64,000 bases of DNA, from NCBI GenBank assembly GCA_902786245.1, contig CADABS010000001.1:62001-126000 (forward strand). The letters run 5' to 3'. The notes beneath the pieces were generated by a model, which had not been told where the DNA came from, searched no databases, and saw only the letters and a list, made by a program, of their open reading frames with translations. Positions 49,964-61,379 of the stretch are shown one piece after another. Both the position numbers and the translations under genes were made by a program. Source of the stretch: an uncultured Erysipelotrichaceae bacterium. GTDB taxonomy: Bacteria > Bacillota_I > Bacilli_A > Erysipelotrichales > Erysipelotrichaceae. The stretch's first letter is position 1, and the number at the start of each line of letters is the position of its first letter.

Positions 49964-51162
49964 TCTTCACCTGCCTTGAAATTGTATACCGGGCGGATGA
50001 TGGAAATGACTTCGCATGTATCGGTGATGCATGCCATGATCTCTTCCATCTTCTTGTATGCCATCGGTGCTTCATCGATCGTATGGATATTGACGCTGGT
50101 CGTATAGATGCCCCGCATCTGTGCTTCGTATTCTGCCATAGAGAAATTTCTCTTTGCCTGCGCTCTTGAACAGATCCGTCCGGCCCCATGCGGTGCCGAG
50201 CAGTTCCATTCTTCATTTCCCTTACCGATGCAGATCAGCGATCCGTCCTTCATATTGATCGGAATGATCAGCTTCTCTCCTGCCATCGCCGATACGGCAC
50301 CCTTGCGCAGGATCATGTTTTCCGTATCGATATAGTTATGGATCGTGCAGAACGATTCCGCCGCATGCCAGCCCATGCCTTCGAGAATGATCTGTGCCAT
50401 CGTCTTCCGGTTCCATACCGCATATTCCTGCATGATCTTCATGTCATGGATATATGCCTTCAGCACATCACCGGTACAGTATGCATCCGCAGTGGATACT
50501 GCCGCTCTTTCTTTTCTGTATGCCAGTATCGCAGCCTGAATTTCAGATGTGCGTCCGGCCTCTTTGTATTCGCGGATCAGACGGCCGATATCACCCTCCA
50601 GGAAGCCCCTGCTGGAATCTGCCGCCCTCTGCGTGTAGTAACTGCATGTCCCGACCCCGGCATGGCGGCTGCCCGAATGGATGACCAGCCACAGCGTCCC
50701 TTCTTCATCTCTGTCCACCTCGATGAAATGGTTGCCGCCGCCCAGTGTCCCGATCGAACGCAGGGCCCGGTCCATATCAATTGCTTCCCGGCAATACAGT
50801 TCATCCAGACGCAGATGCGAAATATTTTCATGGGCCTGTGTACGGATATTGAATCCGGCCGGAATCTGTGCATGGATGAGCCGGTCCAGCTTTGCAAAAT
50901 CCGCTTCCTGTTCCTCCAGACGGATCACTTCCATACCGCAGCCGATATCAACGCCGACAAAAGAAGGAACACATGCATCATGGATCGTCATAGTTGTGCC
51001 GATCGTGCATCCCTTGCCGGCATGCACATCCGGCATGATCCGGATCTTTTCCCGGGCAAGAAACGGCAGCGAGCACATTTCCCGGATCTGTGCTTCCGCG
51101 TTTTCATCGAAGGTTTCCGCATAGATGACCGCTTCATTGCATGTTCCTCTGACTGTTCTCAT
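49960..51162 (-). CDS. rtcB: RNA-splicing ligase RtcB family
   Basis: A 400-residue RtcB joining 2',3'-cyclic-phosphate (or 3'-phosphate) and 5'-OH RNA ends using GTP. Metal-site motifs are GVDIGCG (Asp71, Cys75), GGGNHF (His145), HSGSRH (His162) and IHNY (His275). The His325 in HGAGR is the guanylylated residue. It is shorter than the 480-residue archaeal type, like other bacterial RtcB paralogues. No archease gene lies nearby. A promoter (51244-51272), an 80-nt leader and AGGAGG ribosome site precede it. It probably repairs RNA cut by toxins or nucleases. Confidence 0.95.
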   Translation of the reverse strand: MRTVRGTCNEAVIYAETFDENAEAQIREMCSLPFLAREKIRIMPDVHAGKGCTIGTTMTIHDACVPSFVGVDIGCGMEVIRLEEQEADFAKLDRLIHAQIPAGFNIRTQAHENISHLRLDELYCREAIDMDRALRSIGTLGGGNHFIEVDRDEEGTLWLVIHSGSRHAGVGTCSYYTQRAADSSRGFLEGDIGRLIREYKEAGRTSEIQAAILAYRKERAAVSTADAYCTGDVLKAYIHDMKIMQEYAVWNRKTMAQIILEGMGWHAAESFCTIHNYIDTENMILRKGAVSAMAGEKLIIPINMKDGSLICIGKGNEEWNCSAPHGAGRICSRAQAKRNFSMAEYEAQMRGIYTTSVNIHTIDEAPMAYKKMEEIMACITDTCEVISIIRPVYNFKAGEE

Positions 51163-51243
51163 GTTCTTTTCCTCCCAAACACATCATAAATCTTTGCAGG
51201 AATAAAAAAAGACGCAGATGAACATAGTTCACCGACCCCTGTA

Positions 51244-51272
51244 TTTATATTATTTTCCGATATTTTTATGAA
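51244..51272 (-). promoter_or_regulatory. Promoter of rtcB
   Basis: TTCATA, 17-bp spacer, TATAAA on the minus strand. The leader contains GTGAAC/GTTCAT followed a few bases later by seven T (about 51204-51232), possibly an attenuator. Confidence 0.55.
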
Positions 51273-51303
51273 TATTGCTGTTTCTTTGTGACCCCTTTTA
51301 AGG

Positions 51304-51309
51304 TACGAT
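51304..51309 (+). promoter_or_regulatory. -10 element of the WYL-type gene
   Basis: TACGAT ends exactly six bases before ATG. The bases between, AAGGGT, could double as a ribosome site if transcription starts further upstream. Confidence 0.35.
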
Positions 51310-51315
51310 AAGGGT

Positions 51316-52293
51316 ATGGAACAGAAACTGAAAATCTATGTGCCGCAGAAAACAGCTGCGATCCTTGCCCAGGATGCGGAACTGTTTGAATTCCGCAAGA
51401 AAGACCGCTCGGTCAACCGCAATGCTTTTCTCAATACCCTGACCGTACGCTATTTTGATCATTACCGCCGGGAAACCGAAGCGACCCATGCGTCCATTGC
51501 GGAAGTCCTGCAGAACTTTGATCTGCCGCAGGAACAGAGCAGCCGGATCGCCGATGTCCTGCTGGTACATCTGCAGAAAGATAACGTATGGGATGAAAAG
51601 AACGATATTGCCCTGTCCCTCAAGCCGACCCGGGAATCCGGCGATCTGATTGCCTGGATCGAATCTTCCATGCTGGGAGGAAACAGTCTTTCCGGATGGT
51701 TCCGCAATATGTTCGCTTCCTACGCTTCCATGCCGAGAGACATCCGGGAAAAAATCATTTTCTCCGATACTCTGGAACAGATCAATGAAGCGATCCGGTC
51801 CGGATGCAGGATCAGTTTTTCTCTGCGCCGGGATCCTGCCGTCATCTATACCGCTGAACCGTATGCCGTCGATTCTTCGCATGGCGAACTGTTCAATTAT
51901 CTTGTATGCATGGAAAACGGCCGGCCCATGTCCTTCCGTCTTTCCCGCATCCGCCGGGTGATCAGACTCTCGGAAACATTCCGCTTTTTACCGGAAACTG
52001 TACAGGAGCTGGAACGGATCGTCCGCACCGGACCCCAGTATGCATTCCGGCGTCCCTGCCATGTCAGCGTACAGCTGACGGATACCGGTGAAAAACGCTT
52101 TGAATCGATGTATCTGCACCGTCCCGTATATACATCCGTGCATGACCATATCTATGAGTTCAGCTGTTCGCCTGTGCAGATCCTGCAGTATTTCAGCCGT
52201 TTCGGCAAAGACGCAGTGATCCTGGAACCGGCATCGCTGGCCATGGAAATGAAACGCTTTTATGAAGAAGGAGCTTCCGTATATGACTGGTAA
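51316..52293 (+). CDS. WYL-domain protein with ribbon-helix-helix-like N terminus
   Basis: A 325-residue putative regulator. The N-terminal stretch (MEQKLKIYVPQKTAAIL then DRSVNRNAFLNTLTVRYF) resembles a ribbon-helix-helix DNA-binding unit. A WYL-type SH3-like domain lies at about 155-230, with NYLVCMENGRPMSFRLSRIRRV. WYL domains sense nucleic acid or ligands in regulators of defence and stress genes. It overlaps the next GNAT gene by 11 bases. Confidence 0.68.
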   Translation: MEQKLKIYVPQKTAAILAQDAELFEFRKKDRSVNRNAFLNTLTVRYFDHYRRETEATHASIAEVLQNFDLPQEQSSRIADVLLVHLQKDNVWDEKNDIALSLKPTRESGDLIAWIESSMLGGNSLSGWFRNMFASYASMPRDIREKIIFSDTLEQINEAIRSGCRISFSLRRDPAVIYTAEPYAVDSSHGELFNYLVCMENGRPMSFRLSRIRRVIRLSETFRFLPETVQELERIVRTGPQYAFRRPCHVSVQLTDTGEKRFESMYLHRPVYTSVHDHIYEFSCSPVQILQYFSRFGKDAVILEPASLAMEMKRFYEEGASVYDW

Positions 52294-52819
52294 CCTGTCC
52301 CTGAAAGACTGGCCTGCAGCGAACAGCGAGTATGAACTTTCCGAACTCTACCGAAATACCGATCAGTCCAACTGTCTTGTCGCGGTCCGTGTACCCCTGC
52401 AGTATCCCCAGACTTCTGCCTATCTGCAGGCGGTATTCACGCATAATAACAACGGCAGATATTTTGACTGCCAGGCCGTGATGCTGGAGGATTCCATCAT
52501 CGGAAAGATCGAAACGACCGTCTATGAAAACGGCATCGGCGAACTTGATTTTGTTCTGCGCAAAGAGTATACCGGCAGACACATCGGCCGTCAGGTGCTG
52601 GCAATGTATATCGAACGGCTCCGTACCCTGCGCATCTGCCGGGGCTTATGCGCATATGTCGATCTGCGCAATCAGGCAGCCGGAAGGATCCTGCTGGCCA
52701 ACGGCTTCCACGGCACCCGCCGTTTCAGTGCCGATGTCTCTGTCCCCGATGGAAATACCATCCGCATCGAAACCAGACAGGGTATGGAACTGCAGCTCGT
52801 TTTTGAAGAAACCGTGTAA
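52283..52819 (+). CDS. GNAT-family acetyltransferase
   Basis: A 178-residue GNAT protein. LDFVLRKEYTGRHIGRQVLAMYIE is the acetyl-CoA loop and LCAYVDLRNQAAGRILLANGF the following strand. The start at 52283 is chosen because AAGGAG lies 9 bases before it, although an ATG exists seven codons upstream. It overlaps the WYL gene, so the two are coupled. Confidence 0.8.
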   Translation: MTGNLSLKDWPAANSEYELSELYRNTDQSNCLVAVRVPLQYPQTSAYLQAVFTHNNNGRYFDCQAVMLEDSIIGKIETTVYENGIGELDFVLRKEYTGRHIGRQVLAMYIERLRTLRICRGLCAYVDLRNQAAGRILLANGFHGTRRFSADVSVPDGNTIRIETRQGMELQLVFEETV

Positions 52820-52830
52820 AGGATTATAAT
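52803..52830 (+). promoter_or_regulatory. Promoter of the GT4 glycosyltransferase gene
   Basis: TTGAAG, 16-bp spacer, TATAAT, overlapping the end of the GNAT gene. Confidence 0.7.
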
Positions 52831-52857
52831 GTTCTCTGCATTGGAGAGACTAAAAAC

Positions 52858-54267
52858 ATGAAAGTATGTCTGCTGAATGATTCATTCCCGCCGGTCATTG
52901 ACGGTGTCGTCAATGCCGTGCTGAATTACGCGGAGATTCTCAACAGGGACGGAATCGAAACGATCGTCGGAACACCGTATTACGAAAATGCCGGATACAG
53001 TGACTATCCCTATAAAGTCATCCCGTATCCCTCTCTGGATACCAGTGCCCTGACGTCCGGCTATCGGGCCGGATATCCTTTTCCGATCAAAGAAATCGCA
53101 TCCATGGCTGCTTTTGAACCGGATGTGATCCATACCCACTGCCCTGTGAGCAGTGCTTTTGTCGCGCGTTCCCTGCGCGATGTCACGGATGCGCCTGTCG
53201 TTCTGACATGGCATACCAAATACGACATGGATATTCACAATGTCATCGGTGACAACATCCTTGCGGATGAAAGCATCAAAGCCCTGATCACCAATGTCAG
53301 CGCCTGCGACGAAGTCTGGACCGTATCCGACGGCGCCGGAAAGAATCTGCAGTCGCTCGGCTATCAGGGCGATTACAGGGTCGTTCTCAACGGCGTTGAT
53401 TTCCCGAAAGGAAAGATCACCGGACCCCAAGCCGATGCCATGCTGCAGAAATATGATCTTCCTTCTTCCGTACCGGTATTCCTCTATGTCGGCAGGATCA
53501 TGAACTATAAAGGTCTGCCCCTGATCATCGATGCCCTGCAGATGCTTTCTGCAAAGGGTTATGACTACCGCATGATCTTTACCGGTTCCGGTGGCGACCG
53601 ACAGTCTCTGATCGAAAAGATCACTGCATCCGGCATTGCCTGCGACTGCTTTGAAGGAGAACAGCTGCAGACATCCATCCACAGCGGCAGCTCTCTGCCG
53701 GGACGGATCATCATGACCGGTCCGGTATCCGACCGTATGCAGCTGAGAATGATCAACAGCCGGGCAGATCTGTTTGTCTTCCCATCTGTCTTTGATACAA
53801 ACGGTCTGGTCGTACGGGAAGCCGCTGCCTGCGGGCTGGCATCCGTACTGATCAGAGGCAGCTGTGCAGCCGAAGGCATCAGCGACGGCATCAACGGCTT
53901 CCTCTGCGAAGAAAACAGTGCATCCCTGTCTGCCGTACTCGAACAGGCATGTCTGCATACCGATGTCTTCCGGGCTGCCGGAGAAAGAGCCATGGATGAA
54001 ATCTATATATCCTGGCAGGATGCGGTCCGGACTGCCGAAGGACTCTATGCAGATCTGATCAGACGCAAAAAAAGCGGAGCACTGCCCCGCCGTGAATCCT
54101 TTGATGATCCCTTGTTTGATATGGCCGCAGACGCTGTGCGCCGCTACATGCATACCGTCAATGAAGAACTGCCTGTCTATGAAGGCATGATCGAAAACTT
54201 CATCGACCGCAGAGAAACCATGCGCAATGATCTGGAAGCACGCATCCGCAGCTTCCTGAATCTCTGA
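52858..54267 (+). CDS. GT4 glycosyltransferase (glycolipid type)
   Basis: A 469-residue retaining GT-B enzyme. N-terminal acceptor domain MKVCLLNDSFPPVIDGVVNAVLNYA is typical of diacylglycerol glucosyltransferases and related lipid mannosyltransferases. HTHCPVSSAF follows, then the donor domain with FLYVGRIMNYKG and the FDTNGLVVREAAACGLASV segment, equivalent to the E-x7-E motif with Asp in first position. It most likely builds membrane glycolipids or lipoteichoic acid anchors; the sugar is not certain. A C-terminal helical tail of about 70 residues is extra. Confidence 0.85.
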   Translation: MKVCLLNDSFPPVIDGVVNAVLNYAEILNRDGIETIVGTPYYENAGYSDYPYKVIPYPSLDTSALTSGYRAGYPFPIKEIASMAAFEPDVIHTHCPVSSAFVARSLRDVTDAPVVLTWHTKYDMDIHNVIGDNILADESIKALITNVSACDEVWTVSDGAGKNLQSLGYQGDYRVVLNGVDFPKGKITGPQADAMLQKYDLPSSVPVFLYVGRIMNYKGLPLIIDALQMLSAKGYDYRMIFTGSGGDRQSLIEKITASGIACDCFEGEQLQTSIHSGSSLPGRIIMTGPVSDRMQLRMINSRADLFVFPSVFDTNGLVVREAAACGLASVLIRGSCAAEGISDGINGFLCEENSASLSAVLEQACLHTDVFRAAGERAMDEIYISWQDAVRTAEGLYADLIRRKKSGALPRRESFDDPLFDMAADAVRRYMHTVNEELPVYEGMIENFIDRRETMRNDLEARIRSFLNL

Positions 54268-54288
54268 AAAACACGGAACCGTGTTTTT

Positions 54289-54290
<2 letters not shown>
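54268..54290. terminator. Bidirectional terminator between GT4 and GH1 genes
   Basis: AACACGG / CCGTGTT stem with A-run and T-run on its two sides, at a convergent junction. Confidence 0.85.
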
Positions 54291-56936
<2,646 letters not shown>

Positions 56937-56994
56937 GAAAACTCTCCTTCAGATAACTGAAACCATTGTAACAAAGAGTTCATGCCGGCAAAAC

Positions 56995-57019
56995 AAAAAG
57001 AAGACCGTTCAGGTCTTCT
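56995..57019 (-). terminator. Terminator of the hydrolase / nucleoid-protein genes
   Basis: AGAAGACC / GGTCTTCT stem followed by TTTTTG on the minus strand, just after the gene at 57047. Confidence 0.85.
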
Positions 57020-57046
57020 GATATAACTGCTTTCAGTCAGTAATAC

Positions 57047-58084
57047 TCAGTTGCGGTTGGTGATCTGGCGGACCGAGCGGATCTCGATCGTGATCGTACC
57101 GTCATTGCGGGCTGTAAATTCAATGAATTCGCCGCCTTCCGCATATTCTGCCGGAAAGGAGATTTCAATGCCCGTATCCGTTGCGATGCGCTGCTTCTTC
57201 ATCGAGGTGCTGACGGCTTTTTTCGGCAGTTCCGTCTCTTTCGGCAGAGTGATCTCTTCTGCCTTTTTCATAAACAGGTCTGCCATCTGCGGAGCATCCT
57301 CAAAGATTTCTGAGACCATCGTATCCGGCTTCAATGGCATGCCTTCTTCCGCGGCTTCGGATATATAATTCTTGACCTTCGAAAGCACGACTGCCGGATT
57401 CTCCTGCAGTTCCCTTGCGGTTTCATCCGCGATTGCCTTGACATGTTCAATAACTTCCCGGCGCGACATCCCGGACTGTGCTTCCAGCAGTCTGTCCTGT
57501 ATGATCTTCCCGCCGTCCTTCCATTTCGCATCATCCGTAAACATGATCTCACCGCTGAGCATATTGATCAGCGCAGACGCTGCGGCAGGTCGGGAAGAAG
57601 CAGGCAGTGCGGTCTGATGAAACGACAGTGCATTTTCGATCATGCCCTGTTCTGATTTGACAAACGGCACAACCGTATCCTGTTCTTCCAGCATCACCAT
57701 GGCAATATACGGCACATCGTCATCCCTGCAATCGGCAAACAGCACATATACCGACCGGGCTTCTTCATTCTGCAGATAGGACGAAAGACCTTCGCAGACC
57801 ATGCCGGTGAACTGCGGAAAGGAAGCTTCCCCGCGGAAATACCGTTCCATTTCCGACCGGAACTGACTTTCCTTTGCAAATACTGCGGGTCTGGCCCGCA
57901 TGTCATTCTGACACCGGCTGACATATTTTCTGACAAATTTAAATGTCAGCGGATCTTCGAGATCCATCGTTCTTTCCGACAGCGTGATCTGTTTCCGTAC
58001 GCCGTCCAGTATATGCAGCACGGCCGCATTGATTTCCAGGCCGTGTTTCTTTTCTTCCAGTATGTCATCTGTTTCTGTCATCAT
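57047..58084 (-). CDS. 37-kDa nucleoid-associated protein (NA37/NdpA-like)
   Basis: A 345-residue protein resembling NdpA/YejK. The opening INAAVLHILDGVRKQITLSE and TFKFVRKYVSRCQNDMRAR match the family N-terminal region; the middle carries YVLFADCRDDDVPYIAMVML. The C-terminal beta part ends with FIEFTARNDGTITIEI. Such proteins bind the nucleoid; their function is unclear. It overlaps the alpha/beta hydrolase end by 20 bases, indicating coupled translation. Confidence 0.72.
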   Translation of the reverse strand: MMTETDDILEEKKHGLEINAAVLHILDGVRKQITLSERTMDLEDPLTFKFVRKYVSRCQNDMRARPAVFAKESQFRSEMERYFRGEASFPQFTGMVCEGLSSYLQNEEARSVYVLFADCRDDDVPYIAMVMLEEQDTVVPFVKSEQGMIENALSFHQTALPASSRPAAASALINMLSGEIMFTDDAKWKDGGKIIQDRLLEAQSGMSRREVIEHVKAIADETARELQENPAVVLSKVKNYISEAAEEGMPLKPDTMVSEIFEDAPQMADLFMKKAEEITLPKETELPKKAVSTSMKKQRIATDTGIEISFPAEYAEGGEFIEFTARNDGTITIEIRSVRQITNRN

Positions 58085-58901
58085 TCACCTCTGTTTCCAT
58101 ATTAAAGAATTCTCTGACCCTGCGGTTGATATCCGCTGCCTGCTCTTCATATACCGAATGTCCGTATCCGGGATATACATATCGCTCACAGCGCAGGATA
58201 CTGGCAATTTCCTTGCCGGCTTCGGCTGTGACGATATGATCCTCTGCGCCATCAAGCACCAGCACACTGCACCGGATATTTTTCAGGATCTCCCGGCAGT
58301 CAAAGGAAAGGATCGTTTCCGCCAGCCGGATAAATCTTTGATGATCCATCATTTTGGCAAACCGGGCAGCCAGCGGCAGCAGCTTCCCGTATTTCTGCAG
58401 ATATCCTTTCGAATATGTACGCAAAGCATAATCCGCAAAGATCTGATTGATTTCACTGCGTTCTGCCATCAGGCACCACCGCCGGATATTTTCCGTGATT
58501 GTTTCATTGACCCGGCAGGCAGTGACTCCCAATACCATCTTCTTTACAAGATCCGGACGTCTGGCCGCAAGGACCTGGGCAGCCATGCCGCCCTGCGATA
58601 CGGCAAGTACATATGCATCTTTGAGATGCAGTGCATCCATGCCGTCGGCGATATCCTGTGCGATATCTTCGATAGAAAATCCTTCCGGTACGTTTTCCCT
58701 GCGGTCAAAACAGTATACCGTATACGCCTGCGCAAAAGAACGGTACAGAACCAGCAGACCGGAAAGAGCACGGATGCCTCTGACATCCTGCAGATTGAGC
58801 CCGCTGATCAGCACCATCGTCTTTGTACCGCTGCCGAAACGGATGCAATTCATTATACAGTTTTCTGTCTGTACCTGTATCTGCGCGGCATTGTAAAACA
58901 T
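58065..58901 (-). CDS. Alpha/beta hydrolase with intact triad
   Basis: A 278-residue cytoplasmic hydrolase. Nucleophile Ser in LAVSQGGMAAQ, acid in LDGAEDHIVT and His in YPGYGHSVYEEQ give a complete triad, unlike the relative at 4669. No signal peptide. It lies one base after the GH13 stop, so it is probably cotranscribed. The substrate could be a carboxylester or a lactone; unknown. Confidence 0.85.
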   Translation of the reverse strand: MFYNAAQIQVQTENCIMNCIRFGSGTKTMVLISGLNLQDVRGIRALSGLLVLYRSFAQAYTVYCFDRRENVPEGFSIEDIAQDIADGMDALHLKDAYVLAVSQGGMAAQVLAARRPDLVKKMVLGVTACRVNETITENIRRWCLMAERSEINQIFADYALRTYSKGYLQKYGKLLPLAARFAKMMDHQRFIRLAETILSFDCREILKNIRCSVLVLDGAEDHIVTAEAGKEIASILRCERYVYPGYGHSVYEEQAADINRRVREFFNMETEVNDDRNR

Positions 58902-58902
58902 C

Positions 58903-60582
58903 CTACTTCACCTTCAGCACTGCTGCCTGGTATGGCAGGAAATGCAGGGTTCTGCCGGACAGCGGATGATCACAGTTATTGAGCAGTACATCATATTCCT
59001 TCAGCCATGCCGGCAGGGTATATGCCGTTTTTCGGGCAGAGAAATTGCCGATGACAAACAGCTTTTCACCCTTCCATGTCCGGCTGTAGGCAATGATCCG
59101 CTGATTGTCATGATCGAATTCCTGCGTTTCGCCGTAAATCAGCGTCTCATATTCACGCCGCAGCTGCAGTACCTTCTGATAGAAACGGTAAACAGACTGA
59201 TCGCTTTCCAGGTCTTTTTTTACATTGATCTTCTGATAGAGCGGATTGACGCACTGCCACGGTGCATGGCCGGCATTGAAGCCGCCGTTGACACTGTCAT
59301 CCCACTGCATCGGCACCCGGGCATGGTCTCTGGCACCATAGCGGATAAAGCGGAACGCCAGCTTCTTCGGCATCCCGTAGGAGCACATCAGATCATAGAC
59401 AAAATGGCTAACCGGATCCTTCAGTTCATCAATGTTCTTAAAATCAGTATTCGTGAGTCCGCATTCCTGACCCATATAGATAAACGGCGTACCGAAACCC
59501 ATATAGGTGATCACCGCCAGCATCGTCGCAGCTTCATAGCGGTATTTCTCCGTATCGATCGAGAAGCGGCTGACTGCGCGGGGATTGTCATGGTTCTCAA
59601 GAACCAGCGTATTCCATCCCTCCCGGTAATTCGCCTTCTGCGGTCCCAGCAGTCCGTCCTTGAACTGCAGCAGATCAAACGGCTTCGGGAAGAACTTCTT
59701 GGCCGCAATATTATCCGCATCCAGATGGGCAAAGCTGAAAATACTGTCCAGCTCATGATTGCTTTCTCTGACATATTCCCGGGCATCTTCCTCGGAAGGA
59801 TGGAACGATTCCCCTACCGTAAAGCTGTCGTACTTTGAGAGTGCTTCCCGGTTCAGCTGCTGCAGGAATTCATGCATGCGCGGCCCGTCGACAAAATACT
59901 GCGCGCCTTTCTGGTATGTTTTCTCATTGTCATCCTGAAACGGCCAGACCTTGGAAAACATATTGAATACATCGAAGCGGAATCCGTCGACACCCTTCTC
60001 GAGCCAGAATTTCAGAATATCGATGATCTCTTCCCGTACCTTTTCGTTTTCCCAGTTGAGATCTGCCTGTTCCCTGCAGAAAAGATGGAGATAGAAATCC
60101 TCTGTTCCTGCGATCTGTTCCCAGGCACTGCCGGTAAATGTCGATTCCCAGTTGGTCGGCGGCAGCAGTTTTCCGCCTTTATGGATACCGGGCTTTATAA
60201 TGTAGTAATCACGGTAAGGCGAATCCGGGGAAGAAACAGCGCTCTTAAACCACGGATGCTCAATCGAAGTATGATTGATCACCATATCCATGATCACTTT
60301 CATATTGCGTTTATGGCATTCGTCCAGAAGATGATCAAAGTCTTCCATGGTTCCGAATTTTTCATCGATGGCCTTATAATCGCTGATATCATAGCCGTAA
60401 TCAAAATCCGGCGATTTGTACAGCGGCGAAAACCAGATGGCTGTCGCCCCGAGATCCCGGATATAGTCCAGTCTGGAAATAATGCCCTGTATATCGCCCC
60501 ATCCGTCATTGTCAGAATCCATGAAACTGAACGGATATACCTGATAGACGACTGCGTTTTTATACCAATGTGTTTTTTCCAT
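58903..60582 (-). CDS. GH13 alpha-glucosidase / oligo-1,6-glucosidase-like
   Basis: A 559-residue cytoplasmic GH13 enzyme. WYKNAVVYQVYPFSFMDSDNDGWGD starts the barrel. Catalytic residues are visible in GVDGFRFDVFN (nucleophile Asp), TVGESFHP (acid/base Glu) and LENHDNPR (third Asp). The Val after the nucleophile Asp is the residue usually linked to isomaltose-type alpha-1,6 specificity. Parts such as QADLNWEN also resemble trehalose-6-phosphate hydrolases, so the exact subfamily is open. The ATG at 60582 has seven-base spacing from GGAGG; the one two codons upstream is too close. Confidence 0.88.
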   Translation of the reverse strand: MEKTHWYKNAVVYQVYPFSFMDSDNDGWGDIQGIISRLDYIRDLGATAIWFSPLYKSPDFDYGYDISDYKAIDEKFGTMEDFDHLLDECHKRNMKVIMDMVINHTSIEHPWFKSAVSSPDSPYRDYYIIKPGIHKGGKLLPPTNWESTFTGSAWEQIAGTEDFYLHLFCREQADLNWENEKVREEIIDILKFWLEKGVDGFRFDVFNMFSKVWPFQDDNEKTYQKGAQYFVDGPRMHEFLQQLNREALSKYDSFTVGESFHPSEEDAREYVRESNHELDSIFSFAHLDADNIAAKKFFPKPFDLLQFKDGLLGPQKANYREGWNTLVLENHDNPRAVSRFSIDTEKYRYEAATMLAVITYMGFGTPFIYMGQECGLTNTDFKNIDELKDPVSHFVYDLMCSYGMPKKLAFRFIRYGARDHARVPMQWDDSVNGGFNAGHAPWQCVNPLYQKINVKKDLESDQSVYRFYQKVLQLRREYETLIYGETQEFDHDNQRIIAYSRTWKGEKLFVIGNFSARKTAYTLPAWLKEYDVLLNNCDHPLSGRTLHFLPYQAAVLKVK

Positions 60583-60597
60583 ATGCATGCCTCCAAG

Positions 60598-61379
60598 TCA
60601 GAAAGGAAAAAAGGAACGGTACTGCAGAAAGATCATGGATGCGCCTGATACCGTCAGGACAGCTCCGGTAACCAGTCCGACCGTCCTGGCGGCACCCGGT
60701 TGGCAAACCTTGCCGAGCGAAAACACCGTTGCGGTGATAATGCATACAAGCATGACATCCCATTTTTCAACAATGATCGCCGGATGGATCAGAATATGGC
60801 TGATGGATGCGATCAGGCCGTAAATGTCATGATGAAGGTACTGGTTCCCACCGCCGTCCTTACATCCATGCCGAGAAATACGGTAAATACCACAAGCATT
60901 ATCATTCCCCCGCCGGTGCCGACAAACCCGGTCCCGAAACCGATCGTCAGTCCGAAAAACAGAGATACGGCAATATCCTTCCAGTTCAGCTGCGATCCCC
61001 GCACAGCAGGTTCTCTGTGCGATGAATCCGGACTGACCAGAAACCTAATCCCGATGAAAAACGTCAGGAACAATGTAAATCCGCTGAGCACGGTATTGCC
61101 GGCGAGATACGCCGCCCAGCTGCCGGCTGTATACATGGCGATGATGCATACGAACATGATCCAGCCCCGTTTCAGATCGATATTCTGATGGCGGTAATAG
61201 GTATACGAAGTGACGGCAGATCCGAGCATATCAGAAGCCAGGGCAATCGCCGTTGCCTGATACGCACCTGTTTCCGAGGCAAAGTACGGACAGAGCACGA
61301 TCAGCACCGGCACCATGACGGCAGCGGCGGAAAGCCCGGCCAGACCCGTTCCGATCCCGGCTCCGGCATTCCATCTCAG
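60598..61379 (-). pseudogene. Frameshifted TauE/SafE-family anion exporter
   Basis: The frame from about 61379 encodes a membrane protein with the opening GAGIGTGLAGLSAAAVMVP of one TauE/SafE subgroup. It runs to GTSTFIMTFTA and hits a stop near 60815. The adjacent frame continues seamlessly with LIASISHILIHPAII and TGAVLTVSGASMIFLQYRSFF, ending at 60598 just before the GH13 ribosome site. One missing C (GCC-TGA instead of GCC-CTG) explains this. There is also no ATG, GTG or TTG for the first conserved segment: the frame opens with CTG after a stop. Either the gene is decaying or the sequence has an error. Confidence 0.8.
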
